Assembly (NCBI GenBank): GCA_002316585.1 | Contig: DCDU01000003.1 | Coordinates: forward strand, 4,219-11,308 | DNA length: 7,090 nt | Reading direction: 5' to 3' | DNA from: Firmicutes bacterium UBA1047 | GTDB taxonomy: Bacteria; Bacillota; Clostridia; Tissierellales; Sedimentibacteraceae | Part shown: piece after piece, positions 1 through 6,303 of the stretch | Numbering within the stretch: position 1 is the stretch's first letter | Layout: the number at the start of each line of letters is the position of its first letter | Notes under the pieces: generated by a model | The model's input: the letters and a program-made list of their open reading frames with translations, nothing else | Databases searched by the model: none | Told to the model about the DNA's origin: nothing | Position numbers and translations under genes: made by a program

Positions 1-1005
1 GAAATAGATGTAAATGCATTTACATATTTTTTAGGTACGGATGCAGTTCCCGTAGTAAGAGGTGCAGGGGATTATTTGACTTATTTAAGTCCCTTTGCAT
101 ATATGGTTAATGAAGACGGAAGCTTAGTGAACATTGATGATGAGCAGGCAATAGCCGAAGCCTATGCGCAAGGTGCGGTGCCCATGATGTCGATAGTTAA
201 TTTCACTAGTAATGTCGCAGGTGAAAATATTGCACATAATGTTTTAAATAACCCCGATATAGTCGATACATTACAGCAAAATATTATCAATATAATGAAG
301 GATAAGGGATATAGAGGATTAAACATTGATTTTGAATATGTTCTTCCGGAAGACAGAGAAGCTTACAACAATTTTTTGGAAAGTACAGTTAACAAATTGC
401 ATGATGAGGGTTTTTTTGTTTCAACATCTTTGGCGCCAAAATTAAGCGATGAGCAAAAAGGACTTTTGTATGAAGCTCACGACTATTCTGCCCACGGAAG
501 GTTAGCGGATTTTGTTGTCCTTATGACTTATGAATGGGGATGGAGGGGAGGACAGCCGAGAGCTATATCTCCAATAAACGAAGTAGAAAAAGTTTTGGAT
601 TACGCCGTATCTGTTATTCCAAGAGATAAAATATTAATGGGATTCCAAATATATGCGAGAGACTGGAAAATTCCTTTTGAAGAAGGTCATGAGGCTGATA
701 CAATCAGCGTTCAGCAGGCAATGGAAATAGCATATGAGCATATGTCCGAAATTAAATATGACTATGTAAGCCAGTCACCATATTTTCATTATACTGATGC
801 GGAAGGAAATGCTCATGAAGTTTGGTTTGAAGATGCGAGAAGCGCTCAGGCGAAATTTGATGCGGTGAAGGACTACGGATTAAGAGGAATAAGCTACTGG
901 GGATTAGGATATGAATTCCCGCAAAACTTCCCTCTGTTAAGCGACAATTTTCAAATCAGAAAGGGCACTATAGGGACGGACCTTGAAATTCCTAGTATAG
1001 AATGA
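1..1005 (+). CDS. GH18 spore-cortex-type glucosaminidase, SleL/YaaH-like (5' partial)
   Basis: The reading frame is open from base 1, so the start and N-terminus lie outside the window; 334 residues remain. It resembles the catalytic domain of SleL/YaaH enzymes, glycoside hydrolase family 18 N-acetylglucosaminidases that cut cortex peptidoglycan during spore germination. Visible marks, numbered from the first codon: YLTYLSPFAY near the left edge, the catalytic strand GLNIDFEY with Asp110 and the probable acid Glu112 (bases 334-336), SLAPKLS, the MTYEW strand at 175-179, HEVWFEDARS, and the closing GISYWGLG strand with Trp at 300. Members usually carry LysM repeats before this domain; none can be seen here because the gene is cut. 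The domain looks intact and ends with a TGA at 1003-1005. A hairpin terminator follows at 1121-1161. The family call is strong; the exact role in cortex lysis, as opposed to another cell-wall GH18 role, is inferred. Confidence 0.9.
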   Translation, partial: EIDVNAFTYFLGTDAVPVVRGAGDYLTYLSPFAYMVNEDGSLVNIDDEQAIAEAYAQGAVPMMSIVNFTSNVAGENIAHNVLNNPDIVDTLQQNIINIMKDKGYRGLNIDFEYVLPEDREAYNNFLESTVNKLHDEGFFVSTSLAPKLSDEQKGLLYEAHDYSAHGRLADFVVLMTYEWGWRGGQPRAISPINEVEKVLDYAVSVIPRDKILMGFQIYARDWKIPFEEGHEADTISVQQAMEIAYEHMSEIKYDYVSQSPYFHYTDAEGNAHEVWFEDARSAQAKFDAVKDYGLRGISYWGLGYEFPQNFPLLSDNFQIRKGTIGTDLEIPSIE

Positions 1006-1049
1006 CAGTAATGACTTATATTAAATTAAGAAGCATGCTTTTTTAGTTC

Positions 1050-1067
1050 TTCAGCGGGATAGCTGAA
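1050..1067. repeat. Short inverted repeat (hairpin) after the GH18 gene
   Basis: TTCAGC (1050-1055) and GCTGAA (1062-1067) are a perfect 6-bp inverted repeat around a 6-base loop GGGATA. It lies between the GH18 stop and the stronger terminator at 1121. No T run follows it on the plus strand (A residues do), so it is not a standard terminator; it could act as an RNA 3'-end structure or be chance. Confidence 0.35.
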
Positions 1068-1120
1068 AAAAACGGATGTTGATATTTTAAACAGGTGTGA
1101 AACTAAATGATTTAATACGT

Positions 1121-1161
1121 AAAACGGGATGGCAGGGAAAAACTCAACTTTCCCGTTTTTT
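1121..1161 (+). terminator. Hairpin terminator between GH18 and NhaC genes
   Basis: AAAACGGGA (1121-1129) pairs perfectly with TCCCGTTTT (1151-1159), and the T run continues to 1161, as expected for a Rho-independent terminator of the plus-strand GH18 gene. A nested alternative stem GGGAAA (1135-1140) with TTTCCC (1149-1154) excludes part of the outer stem. Read on the minus strand the outer stem is followed by only four T residues, so termination of the NhaC gene here is possible but weaker. The minus-strand stop codon (1146-1144) is in the loop, and one stem arm encodes the last codons of that gene. Confidence 0.7.
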
Positions 1162-2460
1162 CATTAAGTCGGGCAGGTGTGCCATTAACGGTATAAAGTA
1201 CAATAATACGGCATAGGGTATTGCTTTCGCATCAACGGCAATTGTTGCAAGAGGCACAGCTATTGCGACACTCCAAGGAAAAAGCTCGGCAATAAGAATT
1301 ACTGTGTTTTCAATGTCAATAGCTATATGGCTTTTTGTCAATCCTTTTTCTTTGTAAATATTGTGCATAAGGTCATAGGTTAGCAATATAGGAAGTGTTT
1401 GGTTGCAGCAGAAAGCGCAAGTAACAATACTTGTAAAAACTGTTGTCATATAAACTCCGACTTTTTTACTCATTTTTACCAAGAACCCCTGAATATCATG
1501 AAGCATATCAGTTCCTTCAAATATACCTGAATAAGAGGATGCTATCGACACTATAAATGAAACTGAAACCATGGACATTAAGCCGCCGCCTGAAATTATT
1601 CCCGAAAGCTCAGAATCTGTCTTTAATTCATATCCGACAATCATTGTTTTAATTATTTCCTGCCAGGTTAAATTTTGAAAAAAATAACAAACAAAAATGG
1701 CTATTATTATACTGCACAGCATTGATACTTTTACACTTTTTTTAAATGCCGCCATCAAGAATATAACGAGTGCAGGCAGTATTGTTGCAATGTGCAGATT
1801 AAAATAAACTGAAAACTCCTCGATTAATCTGTTATTTGCAACGTTTATTGGATTTTCTTTCGATAAGAACAAATATACAATTACAGCGGCTGAAAAAGGC
1901 AAGGCTCCCGTAATAAACATCTTTTTTACATTGTCGTACAAATCAGTCTCTGTTACCATTGCTATTAAATTTGCACTGGAGGATATCGGTGAACATCTGT
2001 CTCCGAAGAAGGCTCCGGATATAATCGCTCCTGCTGCTACATAAATATTAACGCCGCCGCTTTTAGCCAAAACTATCAGTACAATTCCAATTGTTCCCGC
2101 AGTTCCGAAGCTTGTACCAAGTACGAAGGAAACAAAGCAGGATAATATAAAAGCAAATAAAATAAAATAATCAGGATTCATTGCATTTGTGCCGTAATAA
2201 ACAAAAAACGGAATTGTGCCGCTTGCTCGCCATAAAGCTGTAATAATTCCTATTAAAGCAAAAATGGGAATTAATGAAAGTGATTTTTTCATGCCCTTTG
2301 ATATCATTTGAATTATATTTTTTAATTTGTGACCCCTATGTAATGCTGTTAAAGAAAAAGATATCATTCCTATAAGTAAGGGAAAAATAGTGTTAATTTG
2401 ATTAAAGATGCTGTAAATCAAAGATAAGGTAAAAATAACTATTGCAAGTATAAAGTCCAT
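1144..2460 (-). CDS. NhaC-family Na+/H+ antiporter-type transporter (possible MetT-like)
   Basis: A 438-residue, strongly hydrophobic integral membrane protein with about ten or more predicted membrane spans. It belongs to the NhaC family (Na_H_antiporter fold), whose members exchange Na+ for protons or for organic acids and amino acids. Family marks are GTSFGTAGT at 115-123, SGAFFGDRCSPISSS at 148-162, a GGGLMSM stretch at 291-297, CNQTLPILL at 352-360, and a late helix with IDIENT and FPW at 381-396. The length is normal for the family. The ATG at 2460-2458 is preceded by AGGAG (2474-2470) at 9 bases, which fixes the start. A sigma-A-like promoter lies just upstream at 2520-2493. It is transcribed away from a methionine gamma-lyase gene across a 220-base gap, which raises the possibility of a methionine transporter rather than a plain antiporter. 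Family assignment is firm; the substrate cannot be read from the sequence. Confidence 0.9.
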   Translation of the reverse strand: MDFILAIVIFTLSLIYSIFNQINTIFPLLIGMISFSLTALHRGHKLKNIIQMISKGMKKSLSLIPIFALIGIITALWRASGTIPFFVYYGTNAMNPDYFILFAFILSCFVSFVLGTSFGTAGTIGIVLIVLAKSGGVNIYVAAGAIISGAFFGDRCSPISSSANLIAMVTETDLYDNVKKMFITGALPFSAAVIVYLFLSKENPINVANNRLIEEFSVYFNLHIATILPALVIFLMAAFKKSVKVSMLCSIIIAIFVCYFFQNLTWQEIIKTMIVGYELKTDSELSGIISGGGLMSMVSVSFIVSIASSYSGIFEGTDMLHDIQGFLVKMSKKVGVYMTTVFTSIVTCAFCCNQTLPILLTYDLMHNIYKEKGLTKSHIAIDIENTVILIAELFPWSVAIAVPLATIAVDAKAIPYAVLLYFIPLMAHLPDLMKKRES

Positions 2461-2492
2461 GTCTTATGTCTCCTGTAAATTCAAGTAATTAT

Positions 2493-2520
2493 ATTATATT
2501 ACCATTTCTGAAAAAAACAA
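2493..2520 (-). promoter_or_regulatory. Sigma-A-type promoter for the NhaC-family gene
   Basis: On the minus strand TTGTTT (2520-2515) is separated by 16 bases from TATAAT (2498-2493). A second TATAAT overlaps it at 2493-2488. The -10 lies about 20 bases upstream of the ribosome binding site, giving a short leader. Confidence 0.6.
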
Positions 2521-2543
2521 GCTTAAAAGTGTTAATTTTGAAG

Positions 2544-2590
2544 GTCATACCCGGAATGACGGAGTAAGGATGCACGAAGTGTTCGGTGCA
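2544..2590. repeat. Two adjacent inverted repeats in the divergent intergenic region
   Basis: GTCAT (2544-2548) and ATGAC (2556-2560) flank ACCCGGA, whose CC/GG also pair, giving a near-palindrome of 17 bases. Eleven bases on, TGCAC (2571-2575) and GTGCA (2586-2590) form another arm pair, with GAA and TTC pairing inside. The stretch is richer in G+C than the surrounding intergenic DNA. It could be a dispersed intergenic repeat remnant or a regulator-binding region between the two divergent promoters. No coding potential was seen. Confidence 0.4.
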
Positions 2591-2602
2591 ACATAAAAGT
2601 TG

Positions 2603-2631
2603 TTGATAAATGATTAAAAGTATTATAGAAT
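2603..2631 (+). promoter_or_regulatory. Sigma-A-type promoter for methionine gamma-lyase gene
   Basis: TTGATA (2603-2608) and TAGAAT (2626-2631) are each one base from consensus and are spaced by exactly 17 bases. Transcription would begin near 2638, giving a leader of roughly 43 bases that starts at the inverted repeat 2640-2664. Confidence 0.6.
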
Positions 2632-2639
2632 TAGAATAG

Positions 2640-2664
2640 ATAACGTTTGCTTAAGTACCGTTAT
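2640..2664 (+). repeat. Inverted repeat in the leader of the methionine gamma-lyase gene
   Basis: ATAACG (2640-2645) and CGTTAT (2659-2664) are perfect 6-base arms around a 13-base spacer. It sits between the predicted transcription start and the ribosome binding site (AGGAGG, 2671-2676), where an operator or a 5' mRNA hairpin would be placed. It is short, so chance is possible. Confidence 0.35.
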
Positions 2665-2680
2665 TATATAAGGAGGAATT

Positions 2681-3877
2681 ATGGATAAAGAAAAGTTAAG
2701 CAAAATGAATTTTTCGACGAGGGCTGTTCACGCCGGTTATAAGCCAAATGAATATGGAGCATTGGCTACTCCGATTTATCAAACTTCTACATTTGTATTT
2801 GATTCCGCGGAACAAGGGGGAAGGAGGTTTGCGTTAGAGGAAGAGGGATATATTTATACCAGACTCGGGAATCCAACCTGCACTCAAGTTGAAGATAAGT
2901 TAGCTTCACTTGAAAACGCTGAGGCTGCTGTTGCAATGTCTTCGGGAATAGGTGCAATAACTTCGGTAATATGGGCATTGGTAAGTGCCGGAGACCACAT
3001 TATATCTGCCAAAACGTTGTATGGGTGTACTTTTGCTTACATGAACCACGGGTTAACAAGATTTGGTGTTGAAGTAGATTTTGTTGATACTTCTGACCCT
3101 GAAAATGTCAGGAGAGCAATGAAGCCAAATACTAAAATTGTTTATTTGGAAAGCCCTGCTAATCCCAACATGCTTTTGACAGATATTAATGAAGTATCAA
3201 AAATTGCACATGAAAGTAATTGTATTGTTATGGTTGACAATACCTATTGTACTCCTTTTATACAAAGACCTATAGATTTGGGAGCAGATGTTGTTGTTCA
3301 TTCCGCAACTAAGTATTTAAATGGTCACGGGGATGTAATTGCAGGATTTGCGGCAGGTAAAAAAGATATTATTGATGAAGTGAGATTAGTTGGAATAAAG
3401 GATTTGACCGGCTCCGTATTAAGTCCGTTTGATGCATATTTGATTAACAGAGGAATGAAAACACTGGAAGTAAGAATGGAAAAGCATTGCTCCAATGCAC
3501 AAAAAGTTGCGGAATTTCTTGAACAGCATCCTGCAATAGAATGGATCGGTTATCCGGGTCTGAAAAGTTTCCCCCAATATGAGCTTGCTAAAAAACAAAT
3601 GTCGCTTCCGGGAGCTATGATTGCTTTTGAAGTAAAGGGAGGACTTGAGGCGGGAAGGATACTGATGAATTCGCTTGAGCTTTGTTCTTTGGCGGTAAGC
3701 CTCGGAGATACCGAAACATTAATTCAACACCCCGCTTCCATGACACATTCTCCTTATACTCCGGAAGAAAGGGCATTAAGCGGCATTTCGGAAGGCCTTG
3801 TTAGACTTTCAATAGGCTTGGAGCATCCGGACGATATAATAAATGATTTGAAATTAGCATTGGATAAATTAGCGTAA
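2681..3877 (+). CDS. megL: Methionine gamma-lyase (PLP enzyme)
   Basis: A 398-residue cytosolic pyridoxal-phosphate enzyme of the Cys/Met metabolism family. It splits L-methionine into 2-oxobutyrate, methanethiol and ammonia. The length equals that of the Pseudomonas putida enzyme and the key residues fall at the same numbers: Tyr59 and Arg61, Tyr114, Cys116 (in TLYGCTFA), Asn161, Asp186, Ser208, the PLP lysine Lys211 in [12 protein letters not shown], Lys240-Asp241, Ser340 and the carboxylate-binding Arg375. Cys116 with Lys240-Asp241 separates methionine gamma-lyases from cystathionine gamma-lyases and cystathionine gamma-synthases, so those alternatives are less likely. The ATG at 2681 follows AGGAGG (2671-2676) at 4 bases. 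A promoter is proposed at 2603-2631. No terminator is seen in the 101 bases downstream, so transcription may run on into the small protein and ferredoxin genes. Confidence 0.95.
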   Translation: MDKEKLSKMNFSTRAVHAGYKPNEYGALATPIYQTSTFVFDSAEQGGRRFALEEEGYIYTRLGNPTCTQVEDKLASLENAEAAVAMSSGIGAITSVIWALVSAGDHIISAKTLYGCTFAYMNHGLTRFGVEVDFVDTSDPENVRRAMKPNTKIVYLESPANPNMLLTDINEVSKIAHESNCIVMVDNTYCTPFIQRPIDLGADVVVHSATKYLNGHGDVIAGFAAGKKDIIDEVRLVGIKDLTGSVLSPFDAYLINRGMKTLEVRMEKHCSNAQKVAEFLEQHPAIEWIGYPGLKSFPQYELAKKQMSLPGAMIAFEVKGGLEAGRILMNSLELCSLAVSLGDTETLIQHPASMTHSPYTPEERALSGISEGLVRLSIGLEHPDDIINDLKLALDKLA

Positions 3878-3978
3878 ATTAGACGTACAGCGTGCATTCA
3901 AGGTCAGTCTTCAATATGCCATAAATTTCAGTGAATAAATAAATTAAATTTTATAACAATATATCCGAGGTGATTTTA

Positions 3979-4164
3979 ATGGCTAAAGCAGGAATGAGAA
4001 GACCGGATCCACGTGAACCCCATGGAACAGAAAGCAACAAGAAACAGCATTTTAACAAAAACGATGTTCCGCCGGTGCCTGAAATACAAGGAAAAGCCAA
4101 GTACGGAAATAAAAAGGCGAAGCAAATAATTATTAATGCTGTTCACCATAAAGAATTAGAATAA
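3979..4164 (+). CDS. Small basic protein of unknown function (61 residues)
   Basis: I do not recognise a function. The frame could begin at GTG 3970, but GAGGTG (3967-3972) is a good ribosome binding site 6 bases before the ATG at 3979, so the ATG is chosen and the GTG is part of that site. The product begins MAKAGMRRPDPREPHGTES, is hydrophilic, has ten Lys, three Arg and four His against seven acidic residues, a Pro-rich centre (VPPVPEIQGKAK, about 30-41) and no cysteine, signal peptide or membrane span. Such a composition suits a largely unstructured nucleic-acid- or protein-binding peptide, but this is only a suggestion. It lies 101 bases after methionine gamma-lyase and 49 bases before the ferredoxin on the same strand, so a shared transcript is possible. 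The good ribosome site and the distinct composition support a real gene. Confidence 0.75.
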   Translation: MAKAGMRRPDPREPHGTESNKKQHFNKNDVPPVPEIQGKAKYGNKKAKQIIINAVHHKELE

Positions 4165-4213
4165 ATTTATTAGTTAATTTGTATTATTTAAAAAAACAAT
4201 AGGAGGAATTTCT

Positions 4214-4402
4214 ATGAGAGCAGAAGTTGACAGGGGAGCTTGCATCAGCTGCGGACTGTGTGAAACAGTTTGTCCCGATGTTTTTGAATTAGATGACGAA
4301 AGTATTTCTGTAGTGCTGGTTGATCCTATACCTTCGGAATTTGAGGACTGTGCCAAAGAAGCTGAAGAGGGCTGTCCTACAGATGCAATTCATGTTGAGT
4401 AA
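4214..4402 (+). CDS. Single-cluster [4Fe-4S] ferredoxin
   Basis: A 62-residue acidic electron carrier of the cytosol. Cysteines at 10, 13, 16 and 20 form CX2CX2CX3CP, with two more at 46 and 54 (the latter followed by Pro). By analogy with Thermotoga maritima ferredoxin (cluster ligands 10, 13, 16, 51; disulfide 20-43), Cys10, 13, 16 and 54 should hold one [4Fe-4S] cluster, while Cys20 and Cys46 could form a disulfide or stay free. The second cluster motif of the 2[4Fe-4S] clostridial type is absent, so this is the monocluster kind. The ATG at 4214 follows AGGAGG (4201-4206) at 7 bases. In anaerobes such proteins carry electrons for 2-oxoacid oxidoreductases and similar enzymes; the partner cannot be told from the sequence. 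A hairpin lies just downstream at 4414-4443. Confidence 0.93.
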   Translation: MRAEVDRGACISCGLCETVCPDVFELDDESISVVLVDPIPSEFEDCAKEAEEGCPTDAIHVE

Positions 4403-4413
4403 AGTATTAATGA

Positions 4414-4443
4414 AAGGCTGTTACGCTTAAGTGCGGCAGCCTT
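4414..4443 (+). terminator. Probable terminator hairpin after ferredoxin gene
   Basis: AAGGCTG (4414-4420) pairs with CAGCCTT (4437-4443), and inside it CGC (4424-4426) can pair with GCG (4433-4435). It starts 12 bases after the ferredoxin stop. The downstream sequence is AT-rich but lacks a clean T run, so it may be a weak terminator or an mRNA 3'-end stabiliser. Confidence 0.5.
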
Positions 4444-4469
4444 AATAAATTGGTAGAAAAATAATAGAT

Positions 4470-4490
4470 TGTTTGCTATACTATAATTGG
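4470..4490 (+). promoter_or_regulatory. Extended -10 promoter for the kinase gene
   Basis: TGCTATACT (4475-4482, preceded by TTT) is an extended -10 element, with TATAAT at 4482-4487 overlapping it. No good -35 is present at 17 bases, which extended -10 promoters can tolerate. The 21 bases match, at 19 positions, the minus-strand sequence 6324-6304 upstream of the AIM24 gene. A start near 4489 would leave only about 13 bases before the kinase ATG. Confidence 0.5.
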
Positions 4491-4501
4491 GTGGTGAGCA
4501 T

Positions 4502-5392
4502 ATGAAATATTTAATCGGAATTGATGCGGGAGGAACAAAATCAGAGCTGATTGCTTATGAACTTAACGATAATCCTATTATAAATATAATGGGAGGATTC
4601 GGAAATCCTTCGGTAAACTTAGATAAAACTGTTAATAACATAATATCCCTGATTTATGACTGCGTAAATGAGTTGGGAAGAGAAAATTGTCAGCTTATTG
4701 CAATTGGAATGGCAGGTGTTGAAACAGGCAATTATGCAGAATTGATTAAAAAATATGTGGAGGGCGCTTTTGTAACAGATACAATAGTTTTGAATGACGC
4801 TGAAATGGCATGCAAGGCATACTTTGGAAATAGGGATGGAATTTTAGTCATATCCGGGACAGGCTCCTCTTGTTTCGCTCAAAAAGACGGAAAGGGAGAA
4901 ATGGTCGGCGGATGGGGTCATCTATTAGGTGATGAGGGAAGCGGTTACCATACGGTTATGCAGGTTTTTAAAAATATAATTTACAAGTTCGACAGAAATA
5001 TTCCCTTCGGCAATTTGTGCAAAGCTATGACAGAAATAGTAGGGGGTTTCACACGCTCCGATATTATGAATTTTATATACAGCAATGAAAAAAATAAAGT
5101 CGCTGCCCTTTTCCCTGTAATAGTCGATTATGCAAGAGAAGGAGAGCCTTATGCGGTAATGCTTTTAGAAAATGCAGGAAAATATCTTGCAGAGCTTACC
5201 GAAGTGGCATATAAAAAGAAAAATTTTAAAGGTCAGGTTAAAATAGGATTAAAGGGAGGCGTTTTTCATAACAGCTGCTCGATGCTTTCTGCATATATGG
5301 GTGAAATACAAAAAAGGTTAATTTCATATGACATAATAGACGAAGATATTTCAACCGCCAAGGCGGTATGCAACATTTTTAAAGAAAGATAA
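4502..5392 (+). CDS. BadF/NagK-type amino-sugar kinase (GlcNAc/MurNAc kinase-like)
   Basis: A 296-residue cytosolic kinase of the BadF/BadG/BcrA/BcrD ATPase family in the ASKHA fold. Motifs in order: phosphate-1 loop IGIDAGGTKSE (5-15), IGMAGVE (68-74), LNDAEMA (97-103) with Asp99 as the likely catalytic base, phosphate-2 loop ISGTGS (117-122), GWGHLLGDEGSGY (137-149), typical of N-acetylglucosamine kinase-type members, and the adenosine-binding GGV (252-254). The length fits the short sugar-kinase branch, to which clostridial MurK (N-acetylmuramate/N-acetylglucosamine kinase) also belongs; the activator ATPases of CoA-dehydratases have cluster-binding cysteines not seen here. A start at TTG 4487 is possible, but the ATG at 4502, preceded by GGGTGG (4489-4494), gives the natural N-terminus MKYLIGIDAGGT. 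Sugar phosphorylation is well supported; the exact sugar is inferred. It is flanked by hairpins on both sides, so it is probably transcribed alone. Confidence 0.87.
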   Translation: MKYLIGIDAGGTKSELIAYELNDNPIINIMGGFGNPSVNLDKTVNNIISLIYDCVNELGRENCQLIAIGMAGVETGNYAELIKKYVEGAFVTDTIVLNDAEMACKAYFGNRDGILVISGTGSSCFAQKDGKGEMVGGWGHLLGDEGSGYHTVMQVFKNIIYKFDRNIPFGNLCKAMTEIVGGFTRSDIMNFIYSNEKNKVAALFPVIVDYAREGEPYAVMLLENAGKYLAELTEVAYKKKNFKGQVKIGLKGGVFHNSCSMLSAYMGEIQKRLISYDIIDEDISTAKAVCNIFKER

Positions 5393-5434
5393 TACAATGA
5401 GCTCTTGATATTGCTCAAGATGATAAATTGATAA

Positions 5435-5470
5435 ATTAAAAACGGTGCTCGCATGAGCACCGTTTTTAAT
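5435..5470. terminator. Perfect bidirectional terminator between convergent genes
   Basis: A 16-bp perfect stem (5435-5450 with 5455-5470) closes on a GCAT loop. Its core ACGGTGCTC/GAGCACCGT is flanked by five A residues on the left and five T residues on the right, so it reads as a Rho-independent terminator on both strands. It serves the kinase gene (stop at 5392) and the AIM24-family gene, whose TAA (5468-5466) lies inside the stem. A smaller inverted repeat, TCTTGA (5403-5408) with TCAAGA (5415-5420), lies just before it. Confidence 0.9.
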
Positions 5471-6269
5471 CACTGCCAAATAAGTTTCCTATTCCAATAT
5501 TTCCAAGTAAGCTGGCTTCACCCTTGGAGCTGCTGCCGCCGCTTTTTTTGCTTGCAGAATATATTCTGTCGGCAATTCTGCTGAATGGAAGCGACTGCAT
5601 CCATACCGAGCCGGGACCTCTCAGGGTTGCTAAGAACAGCCCTTCACCACCGAATAATGCACTTTTTACATTGCTTGCAAATTGAACATCATAATCTACT
5701 CCTTGAGTAAATGCCACCAAACAGCCGGTATCTAATTTAATCATTTCTCCGGGAGCCAATTCTTTTTTTATAATTGTGCCGCCGGCATGCAGAAATGCAA
5801 AGCCGTCTCCTACCAATCTCTGCATTATAAATCCTTCTCCGCCGAATAGTCCGGCACCTATTTTTTTCTGGAATGCTATTGATATTTCGATACCCTTTGC
5901 AGAACACAAATATGAATCTCTTTGACAAATAATTTGTCCGCCGTAATCAGGCAGATTGACAGGTATTATTTTTCCCGGATAAGGTGCTGCAAATGCAACA
6001 ACCTTTTTATCAACACCCTTGTTTGTAAATGTTGCCGTAAATAAATTTTCTCCTGTAAGCACTCTTTTACCTGCTGTAGCTAACATTCCCTTAAAGCCCT
6101 TGGTTTTTTCGCTGCCGTCCCCAAACATAGTATCCATTTCAATACTTGAATCCATGTACATCATTGCACCCGGCTCTGCAATAATTGTTTCTCCGTAATC
6201 AAGACCTATTTCGACAAACTGAATGTCGTCCCCAAAAATTTTGTAATCAACATCGTGAGCTATTCCCAT
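5466..6269 (-). CDS. AIM24 / TIGR00266-family protein
   Basis: A 267-residue soluble protein of the AIM24 (TIGR00266) family, common in bacteria and archaea and of unknown biochemical role; the eukaryotic AIM24 is mitochondrial. Visible marks are the early EIGLDYGETIIAEPGAMMYMD (about 20-40), GENLFTATFTN (73-83), and two related blocks, GLFGGEGFIMQRLVGDGFAFLHAGG (140-164) and ALFGGEGLFLATLRGPGSVWMQS (204-226), consistent with the beta-rich internal pseudo-repeats of the family. The tail (about 240-267) is rich in Gly, Ser and Lys and probably flexible. The ATG at 6269-6267 follows AAGGAGG (6280-6274) at 4 bases. A promoter is proposed at 6340-6312. The stop codon lies inside the terminator at 5435-5470. 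No signal peptide or membrane span is seen. The gene is flanked by unrelated genes, so its context says little about its role. Confidence 0.92.
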   Translation of the reverse strand: MGIAHDVDYKIFGDDIQFVEIGLDYGETIIAEPGAMMYMDSSIEMDTMFGDGSEKTKGFKGMLATAGKRVLTGENLFTATFTNKGVDKKVVAFAAPYPGKIIPVNLPDYGGQIICQRDSYLCSAKGIEISIAFQKKIGAGLFGGEGFIMQRLVGDGFAFLHAGGTIIKKELAPGEMIKLDTGCLVAFTQGVDYDVQFASNVKSALFGGEGLFLATLRGPGSVWMQSLPFSRIADRIYSASKKSGGSSSKGEASLLGNIGIGNLFGSD

Positions 6270-6303
6270 AAATCCTCCTTGTAAAGACTATTTAATCCCC
6301 AAT

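Noticed and set aside
10..23. A 14-base perfect palindrome, GTAAATGCATTTAC, near the left edge
   Set aside because: It lies inside the GH18 reading frame (codons for VNAFT), is AT-rich, and has no spacer for a hairpin loop; best explained as chance.
1012..1047. An 11-codon ATG frame after the GH18 gene, and a 6-codon frame at 4410-4430
   Set aside because: Both are too short, have no convincing ribosome binding site, and the second lies within the hairpin after the ferredoxin.
2461..2680. Possible S-box (SAM) riboswitch or T-box before the methionine gamma-lyase or transporter
   Set aside because: The leaders predicted from the promoters are only about 25-45 bases, too short for either element, and no matching conserved motifs or terminator were seen.
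2787..2978. Minus-strand open frame opposite the methionine gamma-lyase gene
   Set aside because: It lies wholly inside a gene with intact catalytic motifs and has no family resemblance or ribosome site.
3878..3978. Possible terminator or promoter between methionine gamma-lyase and the small basic protein
   Set aside because: Only AT-rich sequence; no hairpin with a T run and no well-spaced -35/-10 pair could be found.
4174..4356. Minus-strand open frame opposite the ferredoxin gene
   Set aside because: A shadow of the ferredoxin frame; Ser/Thr-rich low-complexity translation without a supported start.
5266..5460. Minus-strand open frame over the kinase 3' end and terminator
   Set aside because: It overlaps conserved kinase motifs and begins inside the terminator hairpin.
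5737..5928. Second minus-strand frame inside the AIM24-family gene
   Set aside because: Frame-shifted shadow of the AIM24 gene; Arg-rich translation typical of an out-of-frame read.
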